From assembly GCA_027347685.1 (NCBI GenBank), contig DAIEQM010000055.1:1-17546 (forward strand): 17,546 nucleotides of DNA. Reading direction: 5' to 3'. This document shows, piece after piece, positions 1-7,969 of the stretch. The notes under the pieces were generated by a model that saw only the letters and a list, made by a program, of their open reading frames with translations, searched no databases and was not told the origin of the DNA. Made by a program: the position numbers and the translations under genes. This DNA is from UBA5941 sp021824385. GTDB taxonomy: Bacteria; Patescibacteriota; Microgenomatia; UBA8517. Each line of letters begins with the position of its first letter. The stretch's first letter is position 1.

Positions 1-3000
1 ACAAACAACAAACTTGGTATTGGAACAGATACTCCTGATGGGGTTCTCCATGTAACAAGCGCTGCAGTTGGGAAAGCACTTGCAATATTCAATGAAACTG
101 GAAATCAGAACATCCTCACTGCGAGCGCATCTGGAACAACAGTTGCCTCTTTGGATAGGAGTGGCAAGCTAACATTGAATACAACAACAGCAAATGCAGA
201 CAAATTGATCCTTTCTGGGAATGCTTCGGGCTCAAACAGTTTCACTGGTACACTTTCCACAGCAGATCTCACGGTTGGGAACCAGACCTTCAATCTCCCC
301 GACCTTGCTGCTGCAACTTCAGCAACTATTTGTGTTTCCACAGGAAACTGTGCAGGTCTTGGAACAGGTGTTACACAAAGCGGAACAAACGCAAGTGGCC
401 AGATCGCATATTTTACAAGCACAAACAATATCACTTCAGATTCGACATACCTATTGTCTCCTAGCGCGACAACGGGTAACACACTGGCTCTTACAAATAC
501 ATCATTAACAACAGGCAAATTACTTTCATTCACTGGGACAAATACGGCAACTGCTAACACAGCACTTACCCAAGATCTATTTGCAGTCACCAATGCACAA
601 GGAACTGCAGCCAACACCAACGGTATTGTCGGGCTTGGGGTGAACTTCACAAACAACCCTACAGTGGCTGGTAACACAGAATATGCAGCACAAATTCAAA
701 ACCAAGTTACCGCAAACACAACCGACAACGCTGTTGCAGCGCTCTTGAGACTGGATAATGCAGATACAACTGCCACTGGCTCTACGATCGTTACAGACGC
801 GCTTCAAATAAGTAATTCAGGAGCTATCGCCGCTGGTATAACGAATGGAATTGCATTTAGATCAACAACAATTGACACGGGTATTAACTTTGTTTCAACA
901 CCAACAACAAATTATATAAGTGGTACAAACTTCACAGTTACTGGTGCGGGAGCTGGAACTTTTGCAGGCAATGTTGCCGTCAACGGTGGGACTATAACCT
1001 CTACAGGTGATTTAACTGTCACTCCAGCAGGTGGTGATGTTATTTTTTCAAATGCAGTTACACTGAATATTGGTGGTTCAGGAAGTGATGTTGCATATAA
1101 TTTAATAGGAGATAACATAATTGGCGCAAATGCATCTCTTGCCTCTGATAATGATCTTTTGATCCAAGGTGATGCTCAGGTAGAAGGAAGTCTTTGGCTT
1201 GAAACAGCAGGTGGTGAAGGAGGAAAAATTTATGGGTCAACTGGTGACAATATGACGTTTGATGGAGCAAATAGATATTACTTTATTGCGGCAAACACAA
1301 CTGGAAATTTGGCAACTGCTTCATCAGCGTTTACAGTTGACATAGGAAGCATAACAACTGGTACTGGACTTGAAGTGACTGCTTCTGGAGTAGGCCAAAC
1401 CACCGCAAAACTCGCTGAGATTTCTCAAACGGGTATAACAACAGGATTCACCGGAAATTTGCTCAATTTATCTTCAACAAGCACAACAGGCGCTGCGACA
1501 TTCATTAACCTTACAGCCAATGCTTCTACCGTTGGAGTTGGTGAAGGAATTTCAATGACAGCTCTTACTACCGGAACTGGCCTTTCAATTACTGGGGGAA
1601 GTGCAATGGCTGCGGGTGGAGAGTTAATTGATGCCGTGATGGGAGCCGCTACAGCCGGTAATGGAATTAATATTGCAACCACTGGAGTATACACAGGTAC
1701 TGGTCTCGAAACGCTTACTGCAAATAGCTTAACTTCTGGCACAATGCTTTCACTTGCTTCATCTGGTGCTAGTCAATCAACGGCAAAATATATTGATATT
1801 GCTCAAACCGGAGTAACAACTGGTTTCACTGGCAACCTTTTGAATTTAGCATCATCAAGTACGACAGGAGCCGCTAACTTTATTAACCTCACTGCTAACT
1901 CCTCAACTCTTGGCGTTGGGGAAGCGATTTCAATGACTGGCCTTACGGGAGGAACAGGCCTTTCAATCACGGGTGGTGGATCAAATCAGTTAACCGGCGG
2001 TGAGCTTATTGACCTTGTTGCAGGCGCCAACACGGTAGGTGCTGGACTTCGAGTTACCTCGACTGGTGTTTATACCGGTACAGCAAGTACAGACGGACTT
2101 GTTAACGTAACAGCCAACTCACTCACCACCGGTCTTGCTCAACAAATCAGTACAACTGGTTTGACCAGTGGCTCTGCATTTAGAATCAATGGTTCAGGAG
2201 CAACTATGTTAACTGGTGGAGAGCTTATTGATCTTCCACTTGGTGCAAACACCGTTGGAGCTGGCATTACGGTTACCTCAACAGGTACCTATACCGGAAC
2301 AGGTTCGGCAGACGGACTTATCAATGTTGTTGCAAACTCACTCACCACAGGTGATGGATCGAAGCTTTCATTTACTGGTCTCACGAGCGGAACTGGAATG
2401 GAAATTATTGGAGGAACGTCAATGACTACAAACGGCGAACTGCTTGATCTCAATATGGGAGCGGCTACTGCAGGAAATGGAATTAATATTTCAACTACGG
2501 GAGTTTATACAGGAACTGGTCTTTCAGTTTTAACTGCCAACAGCGCAACGACAGGAGTTCTCTCACAAATAACCGGCAATGGAATATCAACAGGGAAACT
2601 TCTGAGTCTTGATTCTAGCTCTACTGCACTTACTTCCGGATCATTACTCAACACATCGTTAACTGGTGCCGTTGCCTTTACTGGCAACTTGAACTATATG
2701 GATTGGACTCCAGGGAGCTCAACAACTGCAAGTGGCGACCTCTTCAGAGTACACATTGGACCGAATGGCTCAACGACTGGATACCTATTGAATGTAGTTG
2801 ACGATACGTCATCTGTGTTCTCCGTTTCCGAGTCTGCAGTTACATCAGCGCTACCTGCGAACTTTACGGCGGCAGGCGATGTTTCAATGGCGTATGATTT
2901 GCAATTTACCAATCAAACAGCGAGCTACATTAAGAGTAATGCTCCCCTTACCCTTGACACTGGAGAATCATTTGAAAGCAATAATTTGACACTCCAAACA

Positions 3001-4386
3001 TACAACGTTGGAAACATTTTATTGAATACTGGAAGTTCTTCGACAGGCACTGGAAAAGTTGGCGTAGGACCTTCTGTAACCCCCGTAGGACTGCTTCATG
3101 TAAGTAATGTGAATGAGAATGCAGCTGGACTTATTGGAAAGGCTCTTGCGATATTTGATCAAGCCGAGAGCCAAGATATTTTGACTGCTTCAAAATCAGG
3201 AACTACTCGATTCTCTGTAAACAATGCCGGAAACACATTTGTAACTCTGCGAAACACAGCAACGTTTGGCGTATGTCACGTTACAAACGGCGCAGGCTAC
3301 GATGAACTCACCGACTGTTCAGGATCAGTTGGGGCTGATTACATGGAAATGTATCCGGTTGATCAAACAGCGGACAAAGGTACTATCGTAACAACATCAA
3401 CAAATTATGTAACGACAACCCAGGGTCAAACAATTTCTAAATTGGTTCCTTCTACCGGTGCCTATCAGTCAAATGTTATCGGTATTATGTCTGATCCCGC
3501 AGATGCAGGAGACTTTAATAGCACTGGGTACAACATTAAGCCAGAAGACAACCCACAACCTGTTGCATTAAACGGACGTGTACAAGTAAAGATCTCTAAC
3601 GAATCAGAAGCGATTCAGCCAGGTGACTTCATTACTACCAGCCATGAGGCAGGTCGAGGAATGAAGGCAACTGGTGCAGGAGTTGTGATTGCAAAAGCGC
3701 TTGATAGCTGGACTCCAAATTCAGGCAAAGACACCGTCATGGTCTTTGTACAGAACACATGGTTTGACCCTATCGCACAAAATCAAACTGCATCAGGTTC
3801 TGCTGACCTTTCTACACTCACCGCACAAATAAATACGTTGACATCAGACTTTAATGCCACCGTAGGCGCTTCGCTTACCGCTTCAAGTAGTGGCATATTG
3901 GCAAACTTCGACAAGGTTAATACAAATAACCTCGTAGTGCTCGGTGATACCACTCTTGCGAACACAGTAATAAATGGAACATTAAATGTCGGAGCCATGA
4001 CATTTGATAACGTTGACCAAAGTATTAATGCAGTTGGAGTGTTAAAGATTCAATCTCTTGCTCTCGGCAATATCGAATTTGAAGGAGGACTCGTTACGAT
4101 CGACACTGAAGGCAATGTTACTGCAAACTCAATCACTGCTGGCAAGTACAAAGTTGCTGGAGCATCAGCCGGAACCAATACGCTCACGGGAGGTACAACA
4201 GAAATATTTGTCAGTTCAACTGCTGTAACGAATAACTCATTGATCTTTGTCACTCCAAAGCAATCACTTAACTATCCGCTCGCGGTAACTGAAAAACAGG
4301 AAGGTGTTGGATTTAAAGTAACAGTTTCCCAATCTGAACAAAACGATATTAACTTTGACTGGTTCATACTTGATAAGACCAATTAA
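1..4386 (+). CDS. Giant modular Thr/Gly/Ser-rich surface (fibre-like) protein, 5' end outside window
   Basis: The frame is open from base 1, so the true start lies upstream; the TTG at 151 is only an internal codon. 1461 codons are visible. In order they hold an LGIGTDTP...LHV module (residues 4-60), a Cys-containing ICVSTGNCAG motif (about 110-120), a long beta-type region of Thr/Gly/Ser repeats (about 440-870), a second LHV...GKALAIF module (about 1017-1080), a segment with the motifs GADYMEMYP, VALNGRV and IQPGDFITTS (about 1110-1260), and a C-terminal domain ending FDWFILDKTN. Similar modules occur in very large predicted surface or tail-fibre-like proteins of Patescibacteria, and the VALNGRV segment loosely recalls phage appendage C-terminal domains; both statements are from memory. 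It is probably exported and displayed outside the cell, but the signal peptide would lie outside the window. Function is not known: adhesion or a fibre role is inference. Confidence 0.85.
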   Translation, partial: TNNKLGIGTDTPDGVLHVTSAAVGKALAIFNETGNQNILTASASGTTVASLDRSGKLTLNTTTANADKLILSGNASGSNSFTGTLSTADLTVGNQTFNLPDLAAATSATICVSTGNCAGLGTGVTQSGTNASGQIAYFTSTNNITSDSTYLLSPSATTGNTLALTNTSLTTGKLLSFTGTNTATANTALTQDLFAVTNAQGTAANTNGIVGLGVNFTNNPTVAGNTEYAAQIQNQVTANTTDNAVAALLRLDNADTTATGSTIVTDALQISNSGAIAAGITNGIAFRSTTIDTGINFVSTPTTNYISGTNFTVTGAGAGTFAGNVAVNGGTITSTGDLTVTPAGGDVIFSNAVTLNIGGSGSDVAYNLIGDNIIGANASLASDNDLLIQGDAQVEGSLWLETAGGEGGKIYGSTGDNMTFDGANRYYFIAANTTGNLATASSAFTVDIGSITTGTGLEVTASGVGQTTAKLAEISQTGITTGFTGNLLNLSSTSTTGAATFINLTANASTVGVGEGISMTALTTGTGLSITGGSAMAAGGELIDAVMGAATAGNGINIATTGVYTGTGLETLTANSLTSGTMLSLASSGASQSTAKYIDIAQTGVTTGFTGNLLNLASSSTTGAANFINLTANSSTLGVGEAISMTGLTGGTGLSITGGGSNQLTGGELIDLVAGANTVGAGLRVTSTGVYTGTASTDGLVNVTANSLTTGLAQQISTTGLTSGSAFRINGSGATMLTGGELIDLPLGANTVGAGITVTSTGTYTGTGSADGLINVVANSLTTGDGSKLSFTGLTSGTGMEIIGGTSMTTNGELLDLNMGAATAGNGINISTTGVYTGTGLSVLTANSATTGVLSQITGNGISTGKLLSLDSSSTALTSGSLLNTSLTGAVAFTGNLNYMDWTPGSSTTASGDLFRVHIGPNGSTTGYLLNVVDDTSSVFSVSESAVTSALPANFTAAGDVSMAYDLQFTNQTASYIKSNAPLTLDTGESFESNNLTLQTYNVGNILLNTGSSSTGTGKVGVGPSVTPVGLLHVSNVNENAAGLIGKALAIFDQAESQDILTASKSGTTRFSVNNAGNTFVTLRNTATFGVCHVTNGAGYDELTDCSGSVGADYMEMYPVDQTADKGTIVTTSTNYVTTTQGQTISKLVPSTGAYQSNVIGIMSDPADAGDFNSTGYNIKPEDNPQPVALNGRVQVKISNESEAIQPGDFITTSHEAGRGMKATGAGVVIAKALDSWTPNSGKDTVMVFVQNTWFDPIAQNQTASGSADLSTLTAQINTLTSDFNATVGASLTASSSGILANFDKVNTNNLVVLGDTTLANTVINGTLNVGAMTFDNVDQSINAVGVLKIQSLALGNIEFEGGLVTIDTEGNVTANSITAGKYKVAGASAGTNTLTGGTTEIFVSSTAVTNNSLIFVTPKQSLNYPLAVTEKQEGVGFKVTVSQSEQNDINFDWFILDKTN
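1369..2590 (+). repeat. Degenerate protein-coding tandem repeats inside the surface protein
   Basis: Two long units are offset by exactly 378 bp (126 codons): the TGITTGFTGNLLNL segment starts at 1429 and again, nearly unchanged, at 1807. A shorter motif, GGELID...GA.T.G.G...TG.YTGT, occurs four times, at 1615, 1996, 2215 and 2431, so spacing shrinks from 381 to 219 and 216 bp. The DNA copies differ mainly at synonymous or similar codons, which points to old duplications under protein-level selection. They lie fully within the reading frame. Confidence 0.8.
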
Positions 4387-4602
4387 TAGTCTTTGCTTCA
4401 CATAAAGCAAACTAAACACTGCTTTGCTTCGCATTGATCTTCAGCTTATCCTGCACATGAATCAATTTGGTACATATATATAGCTCAAATGAAGCTATCA
4501 AAAAAAACGCATAACTATTGGTAAAAGGCTGGTGAACACATAAAGAGTTCAGTCGATTTAAATACCCCTTGCAATGTCTCTTCTTACAAGTTAACTTGGA
4601 TT
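4387..4602. other. 216-bp intergenic region with short inverted repeats
   Basis: The gap holds TTTGCTT (4392-4398), AAGCAAA (4405-4411) and a second TTTGCTT (4423-4429). The middle element can pair with either flank, giving a 7-bp hairpin with a 6-nt or an 11-nt loop. A second hairpin is ATAGCT (4480-4485) with AGCTAT (4493-4498), followed by an A-run rather than a T-run. Neither is a classical intrinsic terminator for the surface-protein gene. The promoter of the next gene is at the right edge. No gene is evident here. Confidence 0.45.
4569..4597 (+). promoter_or_regulatory. Predicted sigma70-type promoter for the transposase-like fusion gene
   Basis: TTGCAA (4569-4574), a 17-nt spacer and TAACTT (4592-4597). 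The ATG at 4603 starts 5 nt after the -10 box, so transcription would begin at or next to the start codon and give a leaderless mRNA. The same geometry is found at 6502-6530 and, on the minus strand, at 9572-9544. Confidence 0.45.
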
Positions 4603-5814
4603 ATGCCCGCAAAGAACCTGCTTAGAGTGCCCGATAAAGATGTATACCTGCACATCTACAACAAAGGTGTGGAAGGAAAAATAATATTTGCTGACGAACA
4701 AGACAGTACAGTATTTTTAGGTTACCTCAGAGATTATCTAATAGACCCTCAACTCGTTGAGACACAAAAGAAAAGCTTTACGGTAAAAGGAAAGACGTAT
4801 CAGGGTACCCCACACCAGCCGAAGAATTATTATAAAAAGGTTGAGCTTATAGCCTATTCAATAAACCCGGATCACTTTCATCTGGTAGTGCACCAGAAAG
4901 CACATGATGTTATTCAAGGCTTCATTCGATCACTGTGTACCCGTTACTCAATCTACTTTAATAAGAAGTACGAACGGCGCGGTTCTTTGTTTGAAGGACC
5001 ATATAAGTCGGCACAAATTCCCGATACAAACATGCTTCTGCACCTTGTGACGTATTTGCACAAGAACCATGGCAGTAGTGCTTTTTCTTCGTTAAATATA
5101 TATCTCAACAAAGAATCTTGTGCCTGGATGTCCAAGTTTGACTTTTCATTAGATGCGGAAAATGAGATATCTATGCAAGGAACGACTTACAACGGCTACG
5201 CGGAGAATTACCAATATACGGACAAAGAAAAACAATTGCTCACCGGCCTGATTATTGAGAAAGAGCCAACACTCCTTGAAAGGAGAATCCTTGATAAGGA
5301 CCTTTCAAGCATATCGAAGAAGACGACGGATATTGAACATAAAAAAGAACAGCCTAGAGATAATAAGACAAGGCGTATTCCAGAGTACATTGGCCTCACC
5401 ATAACATTTTTACTACTACTCACGCTCGGACTCCGGAATGTAAGCATAACAACACTACAAGCCGAAGCTTCTAATAACGAAAACCAAAATAAGATACAAA
5501 CACCGGTAGCCGTTAATACTATTAACAACACAAAGTATGAACCTCAAGAAGTTTTGTCTGCATCAGACAGTGCAGCGACTACAGATCCCCTTTCTTTAAT
5601 TTACAGTTACACGGTTATTAAAAAGGGTTCGGGGACAATTCTCATTTACAAAGAAAAAGATGTAAATTCTGGTGCAATAACGACTGCACATGATGGAGAT
5701 CATTTTGTCGCCTTTCCCATCGACAACGATTGGTACCAGATACGGTTTACCGATGATTCAAAAGGTTACATACTATCTAAATATGTCGATATAGAACAAA
5801 TAAACTCAAAATGA
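4603..5814 (+). CDS. Y1/HUH transposase-like (RAYT-type) domain fused to a membrane helix and an SH3-like domain
   Basis: Residues 9-160 match the REP-associated tyrosine transposase pattern: an HIYNKGVEGKIIF start, the HUH motif as DHFHLVV (His91, His93), then YSIYFNKKYERRGSLFEGPYKS with candidate nucleophiles Tyr115, Tyr118 and Tyr123. After about residue 165 it departs from the family: a charged linker, one hydrophobic segment (about 262-282) and a Ser/Asn/Thr-rich stretch. The C-terminal 70 residues (about 335-400) resemble a bacterial SH3 domain (GSGTILIY, DNDWYQIRF, KGYILSKYVDI). Family members are usually about 150-250 residues; this one has 403. The basic linker before the helix suggests the nuclease-like part is cytoplasmic and the SH3-like part outside. 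The stop overlaps the next start by 4 bp, so the two are probably co-translated. No REP-like target was recognised nearby. Whether it still cuts DNA is unknown. Confidence 0.8.
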   Translation: MPAKNLLRVPDKDVYLHIYNKGVEGKIIFADEQDSTVFLGYLRDYLIDPQLVETQKKSFTVKGKTYQGTPHQPKNYYKKVELIAYSINPDHFHLVVHQKAHDVIQGFIRSLCTRYSIYFNKKYERRGSLFEGPYKSAQIPDTNMLLHLVTYLHKNHGSSAFSSLNIYLNKESCAWMSKFDFSLDAENEISMQGTTYNGYAENYQYTDKEKQLLTGLIIEKEPTLLERRILDKDLSSISKKTTDIEHKKEQPRDNKTRRIPEYIGLTITFLLLLTLGLRNVSITTLQAEASNNENQNKIQTPVAVNTINNTKYEPQEVLSASDSAATTDPLSLIYSYTVIKKGSGTILIYKEKDVNSGAITTAHDGDHFVAFPIDNDWYQIRFTDDSKGYILSKYVDIEQINSK

Positions 5815-6446
5815 ATAAAACTATAACTTACATTACTTTTATTTTCGCAGCTGCAGTTGTTTCAATACTTTTCGTCACTTCCAAAAGCTATACACAGCTC
5901 AGTCTCGCCGTGCTTCTATATCCAGCTATTGCCTATTTGGCTTTAAAAATTTTTCCACGAAAAACAGAGACTACCCAACCTGTTGTAATTCCAGAAATCA
6001 AGGAAATTGAGATAACAGACACTATTAATAGTGTAGACACTCGTGTAACCGAGACACAAACAGCAGTAGCTGACACAGACAAGCGCGCGTTCTTAAAACT
6101 CATCGGTATTGCAGGTGTATCCGTGTTCTTGTTTTCAATCTTAAGCAAACGAGGGCAAATTCCATTCTTTGGCAAAGCTATTGAATCAGACAGTTTAACC
6201 ATTAAGGATAGTAGTGGTAAAGCTATCAATCCTTCAGAATCTCAACCATTTGATGGATATCAAATTTCGGAGATTGATGACGGACTCGTCTCTTATTATG
6301 GATTTACCAACAACAACGGTGCATGGTACATAATGCGCGAAGATACAGAAGCAAGTACTTTTAGATATGTAAAAGGAAATGCTGGTTTCCCAAACAAGTG
6401 GGCAAGTCGAGAAAACTTGAAGTACGATTACTTCTATAACATTTAG
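5811..6446 (+). CDS. Membrane protein with three predicted helices and a small C-terminal domain
   Basis: Hydrophobic segments lie at about 5-23 and 29-47, followed by an acidic, Thr-rich linker (50-90) and a third segment at 94-111. The third is preceded by DKRAFLK, which resembles a Tat motif (SRRxFLK) with Lys in place of the first Arg. The C-terminal part (about 118-211) has the pattern YYGFTNNNGAWYIMRE, then FRYVKG, FPNKW and YDYFYNI, an aromatic-rich domain that I recall in small Patescibacteria proteins of unknown function. The ATGA overlap with the upstream transposase-like fusion suggests a joint unit, and perhaps partner proteins in the membrane. No enzyme motif was seen, and no function is assigned. 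Confidence 0.75.
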   Translation: MNKTITYITFIFAAAVVSILFVTSKSYTQLSLAVLLYPAIAYLALKIFPRKTETTQPVVIPEIKEIEITDTINSVDTRVTETQTAVADTDKRAFLKLIGIAGVSVFLFSILSKRGQIPFFGKAIESDSLTIKDSSGKAINPSESQPFDGYQISEIDDGLVSYYGFTNNNGAWYIMREDTEASTFRYVKGNAGFPNKWASRENLKYDYFYNI

Positions 6447-6453
6447 CTGAGCA

Positions 6454-6492
6454 GCACTTAAGTGTATTCATTTTTTACTCCACTCAAAGTGC
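6454..6492 (+). terminator. Possible hairpin terminator or regulatory stem-loop
   Basis: GCACTT (6454-6459) pairs with AAGTGC (6487-6492) and AGTG (6461-6464) with CACT (6481-6484), with a small internal loop and a 16-nt loop rich in T. It sits just after the membrane-protein stop and before the next promoter. No T-run follows the stem, so it is not a textbook intrinsic terminator. CACTTAAGTG (6455-6464) is also a perfect palindrome by itself and could be an operator. Confidence 0.3.
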
Positions 6493-6501
6493 ACCGTACA
6501 A

Positions 6502-6530
6502 TTGGCAAAAACTAAGACCTGTGCTATTCT
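6502..6530 (+). promoter_or_regulatory. Predicted sigma70-type promoter for the gmhA-like/transaldolase unit
   Basis: TTGGCA (6502-6507), a 17-nt spacer and TATTCT (6525-6530), with the ATG at 6537 beginning 6 nt further on. The predicted transcription start falls on or beside the start codon, and no Shine-Dalgarno sequence precedes the gene. This fits a leaderless transcript. Confidence 0.5.
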
Positions 6531-6536
6531 AAAGCC

Positions 6537-7157
6537 ATGGATTCAGAAAAGTTTTCTTCGAAAAATTATTTTGATTTGATTTCAGATTCTGCGTTAAGTT
6601 TTAAGAAATCCCCCCAATACAAGAAGATTTTGGATATATTACTGAATTGTTACGAGAAAAAGGGTACCGTTTTTGTAATGGGTTGCGGAGGGTCTGCATC
6701 TACGGCTACACACTTCGCAGCGGACCTCGCAAAGACCACAATTTCGGGCAAAAACGATGGTTTTAAAGCATTAGCACTCGTAGACAATATACCGCTAGTT
6801 AGCGCCTGGACAAACGATAAAGGATGGAACACAGTTTTCGATGGCCAGCTCAAAGCTTGGATTACCAAAAAGGATGTCCTAGTCGGATTCTCTGTTCACG
6901 GTGGAAGTAAACGTGGTGACGAGGCAGGTCCGTGGTCTCAGAATCTCGTTAGCGCAATGGCATTAGCTAAGTCACGAAAGGCGAAGGTTGTTGGATTCTC
7001 AGGTTTCGATGGTGGAGCAATGAATGAAATGGCGGATGTATGTTTAAACATTGACACACAAAGTGAGTTGTATGGCACTCCCCTTGTTGAAGCAATGCAT
7101 GTTGTTGTTTTTCATGGACTCATCTTCGATCTAAAAGAAAGAATGAAATCACTATAA
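6537..7157 (+). CDS. gmhA: SIS-domain phosphosugar isomerase, sedoheptulose 7-phosphate isomerase-like
   Basis: This is a 206-residue single SIS domain, close to the usual GmhA length of about 190-200. The phosphosugar loop is GCGGSASTATHFAADL (residues 49-64), and a C-terminal helix has His188 and His193 (PLVEAMHVVVFH). GmhA turns sedoheptulose 7-phosphate into D-glycero-D-manno-heptose 7-phosphate in the cytoplasm, the first step to activated heptose. The heptose assignment rests mainly on context: a transaldolase overlaps its stop by 1 nt, and gmhB-, hddA- and hddC-like genes follow within 7 kb. In E. coli GmhA I recall Glu65 and His180 as catalytic. The His is kept, but the Glu position appears to be Asp63 here. 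Another phosphosugar isomerase, or a DiaA-like protein, remains possible. Confidence 0.75.
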   Translation: MDSEKFSSKNYFDLISDSALSFKKSPQYKKILDILLNCYEKKGTVFVMGCGGSASTATHFAADLAKTTISGKNDGFKALALVDNIPLVSAWTNDKGWNTVFDGQLKAWITKKDVLVGFSVHGGSKRGDEAGPWSQNLVSAMALAKSRKAKVVGFSGFDGGAMNEMADVCLNIDTQSELYGTPLVEAMHVVVFHGLIFDLKERMKSL

Positions 7158-7954
7158 TGGAGAGAGACAACATGCATTCATCAGGAATTTTTTACGATTC
7201 CGCAAATTTAGCAGATTTTAAAAAATGGTACGATGCCCACATCATTAGTGGAGCGACAACAAATCCGCTTATACTCCAAAAGGAAAATATATTAAATGTT
7301 CCTGAGCATATCGAGAGAATGATTGAAATCTGTGGAGAGAGTTTCCCCATATCAATAGAAATTCCAGATTCCCAAATGGATCAAGCAGATATGATTGCGC
7401 TCGCCCTTAAATATAAAGAGAAATTCCCAGGCAATGCAGTGATCAAAGTCCCCATGGACCCACGCGACCCGGCCAAAGCATTCGAAGTAATGTACAAGCT
7501 TGGGGTTGAAGGTGTTCGGGTAAACGCAACACTGGGGCTTACCATGGGCCAACTTGTTGGAGCATCGGAAGCGCTTCGCGGAAGTAAAGCTGAAGGAGAC
7601 AACTATGTAAGTTTGTTTTGGGCCAGACGTGATGAAGCAAAAAAACAAATAGTTGATCAAATGGTAAAAAACGGAACGAGTTTTGAAGAGGCACAAGCAC
7701 AAGTACCCGATGCTGCCGCCACGTTAGTGATGACATTAAAGTATCTCGAAACACACAGTTTGGCTACTAAAGTGATAGTTGGCAGCGTGAGAAATGCACA
7801 ACAAATCGAACAGGCATTCTCGGCTGGAGCTGATATTGTAACCATTCCACCAAAACTGTTAAACGAATGGATGTATACCGAGCGCGGTGTTGAAACGGTA
7901 AATCAGTTTGATGATGCATTTCATTCAGTTCAAGATAAAGTTACCTTGGTTTAA
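7157..7954 (+). CDS. Transaldolase (TalC/fructose-6-phosphate aldolase-like)
   Basis: It has TIM-barrel transaldolase motifs: FYDSANL (Asp14), GATTNPLIL (33-40), AVIKVPM with the probable Schiff-base Lys97, VNATLGLTMGQ, and VGSVRNAQQIEQAFSAGADIVTIPPK near the end. At 265 residues it is longer than the usual 215-220 of the short TalC/FSA class, because of extra helical residues around 165-200. Such enzymes move a three-carbon unit from fructose 6-phosphate to erythrose 4-phosphate, giving sedoheptulose 7-phosphate, which is exactly the GmhA substrate. It overlaps the gmhA-like stop by 1 nt (TAATG). The ATG at 7172 (Met6) is a rival start: GGAG (7159-7162) lies 9 nt before it, and most relatives begin just before the FxDxAN strand. 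An FSA-type activity cannot be ruled out. Confidence 0.82.
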   Translation: MERDNMHSSGIFYDSANLADFKKWYDAHIISGATTNPLILQKENILNVPEHIERMIEICGESFPISIEIPDSQMDQADMIALALKYKEKFPGNAVIKVPMDPRDPAKAFEVMYKLGVEGVRVNATLGLTMGQLVGASEALRGSKAEGDNYVSLFWARRDEAKKQIVDQMVKNGTSFEEAQAQVPDAAATLVMTLKYLETHSLATKVIVGSVRNAQQIEQAFSAGADIVTIPPKLLNEWMYTERGVETVNQFDDAFHSVQDKVTLV

Positions 7955-7969
7955 CAACACAAAGCATCC

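Noticed and set aside
151..153. TTG as the start of the surface protein
   Set aside because: The frame is open back to base 1 and the upstream residues (LGIGT...LHV...GKALAIF) match a module further on in the same protein, so the gene begins outside the window.
105..677. 190-codon open frame on the minus strand inside the surface-protein gene
   Set aside because: It is a shadow of the Thr/Gly/Ser-rich coding strand: low-complexity Val/Ala/Pro protein, no family motif, and several similar antisense frames occur along the same gene.
1369..2590. CRISPR array or non-coding tandem repeat
   Set aside because: The repeats are imperfect, 216-381 bp apart, all multiples of three and translated in the gene's frame.
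4480..4507. Hairpin plus homopolymer run as an intrinsic terminator
   Set aside because: On the plus strand the stem is followed by A, not T; on the minus strand the sequence beyond the stem is mixed AT without a T-run.
7352..7702. Minus-strand frame opposite the transaldolase
   Set aside because: It overlaps the conserved KVPM and TTNP-type core of a well-supported gene, and its Cys/Phe-rich product has no family features.
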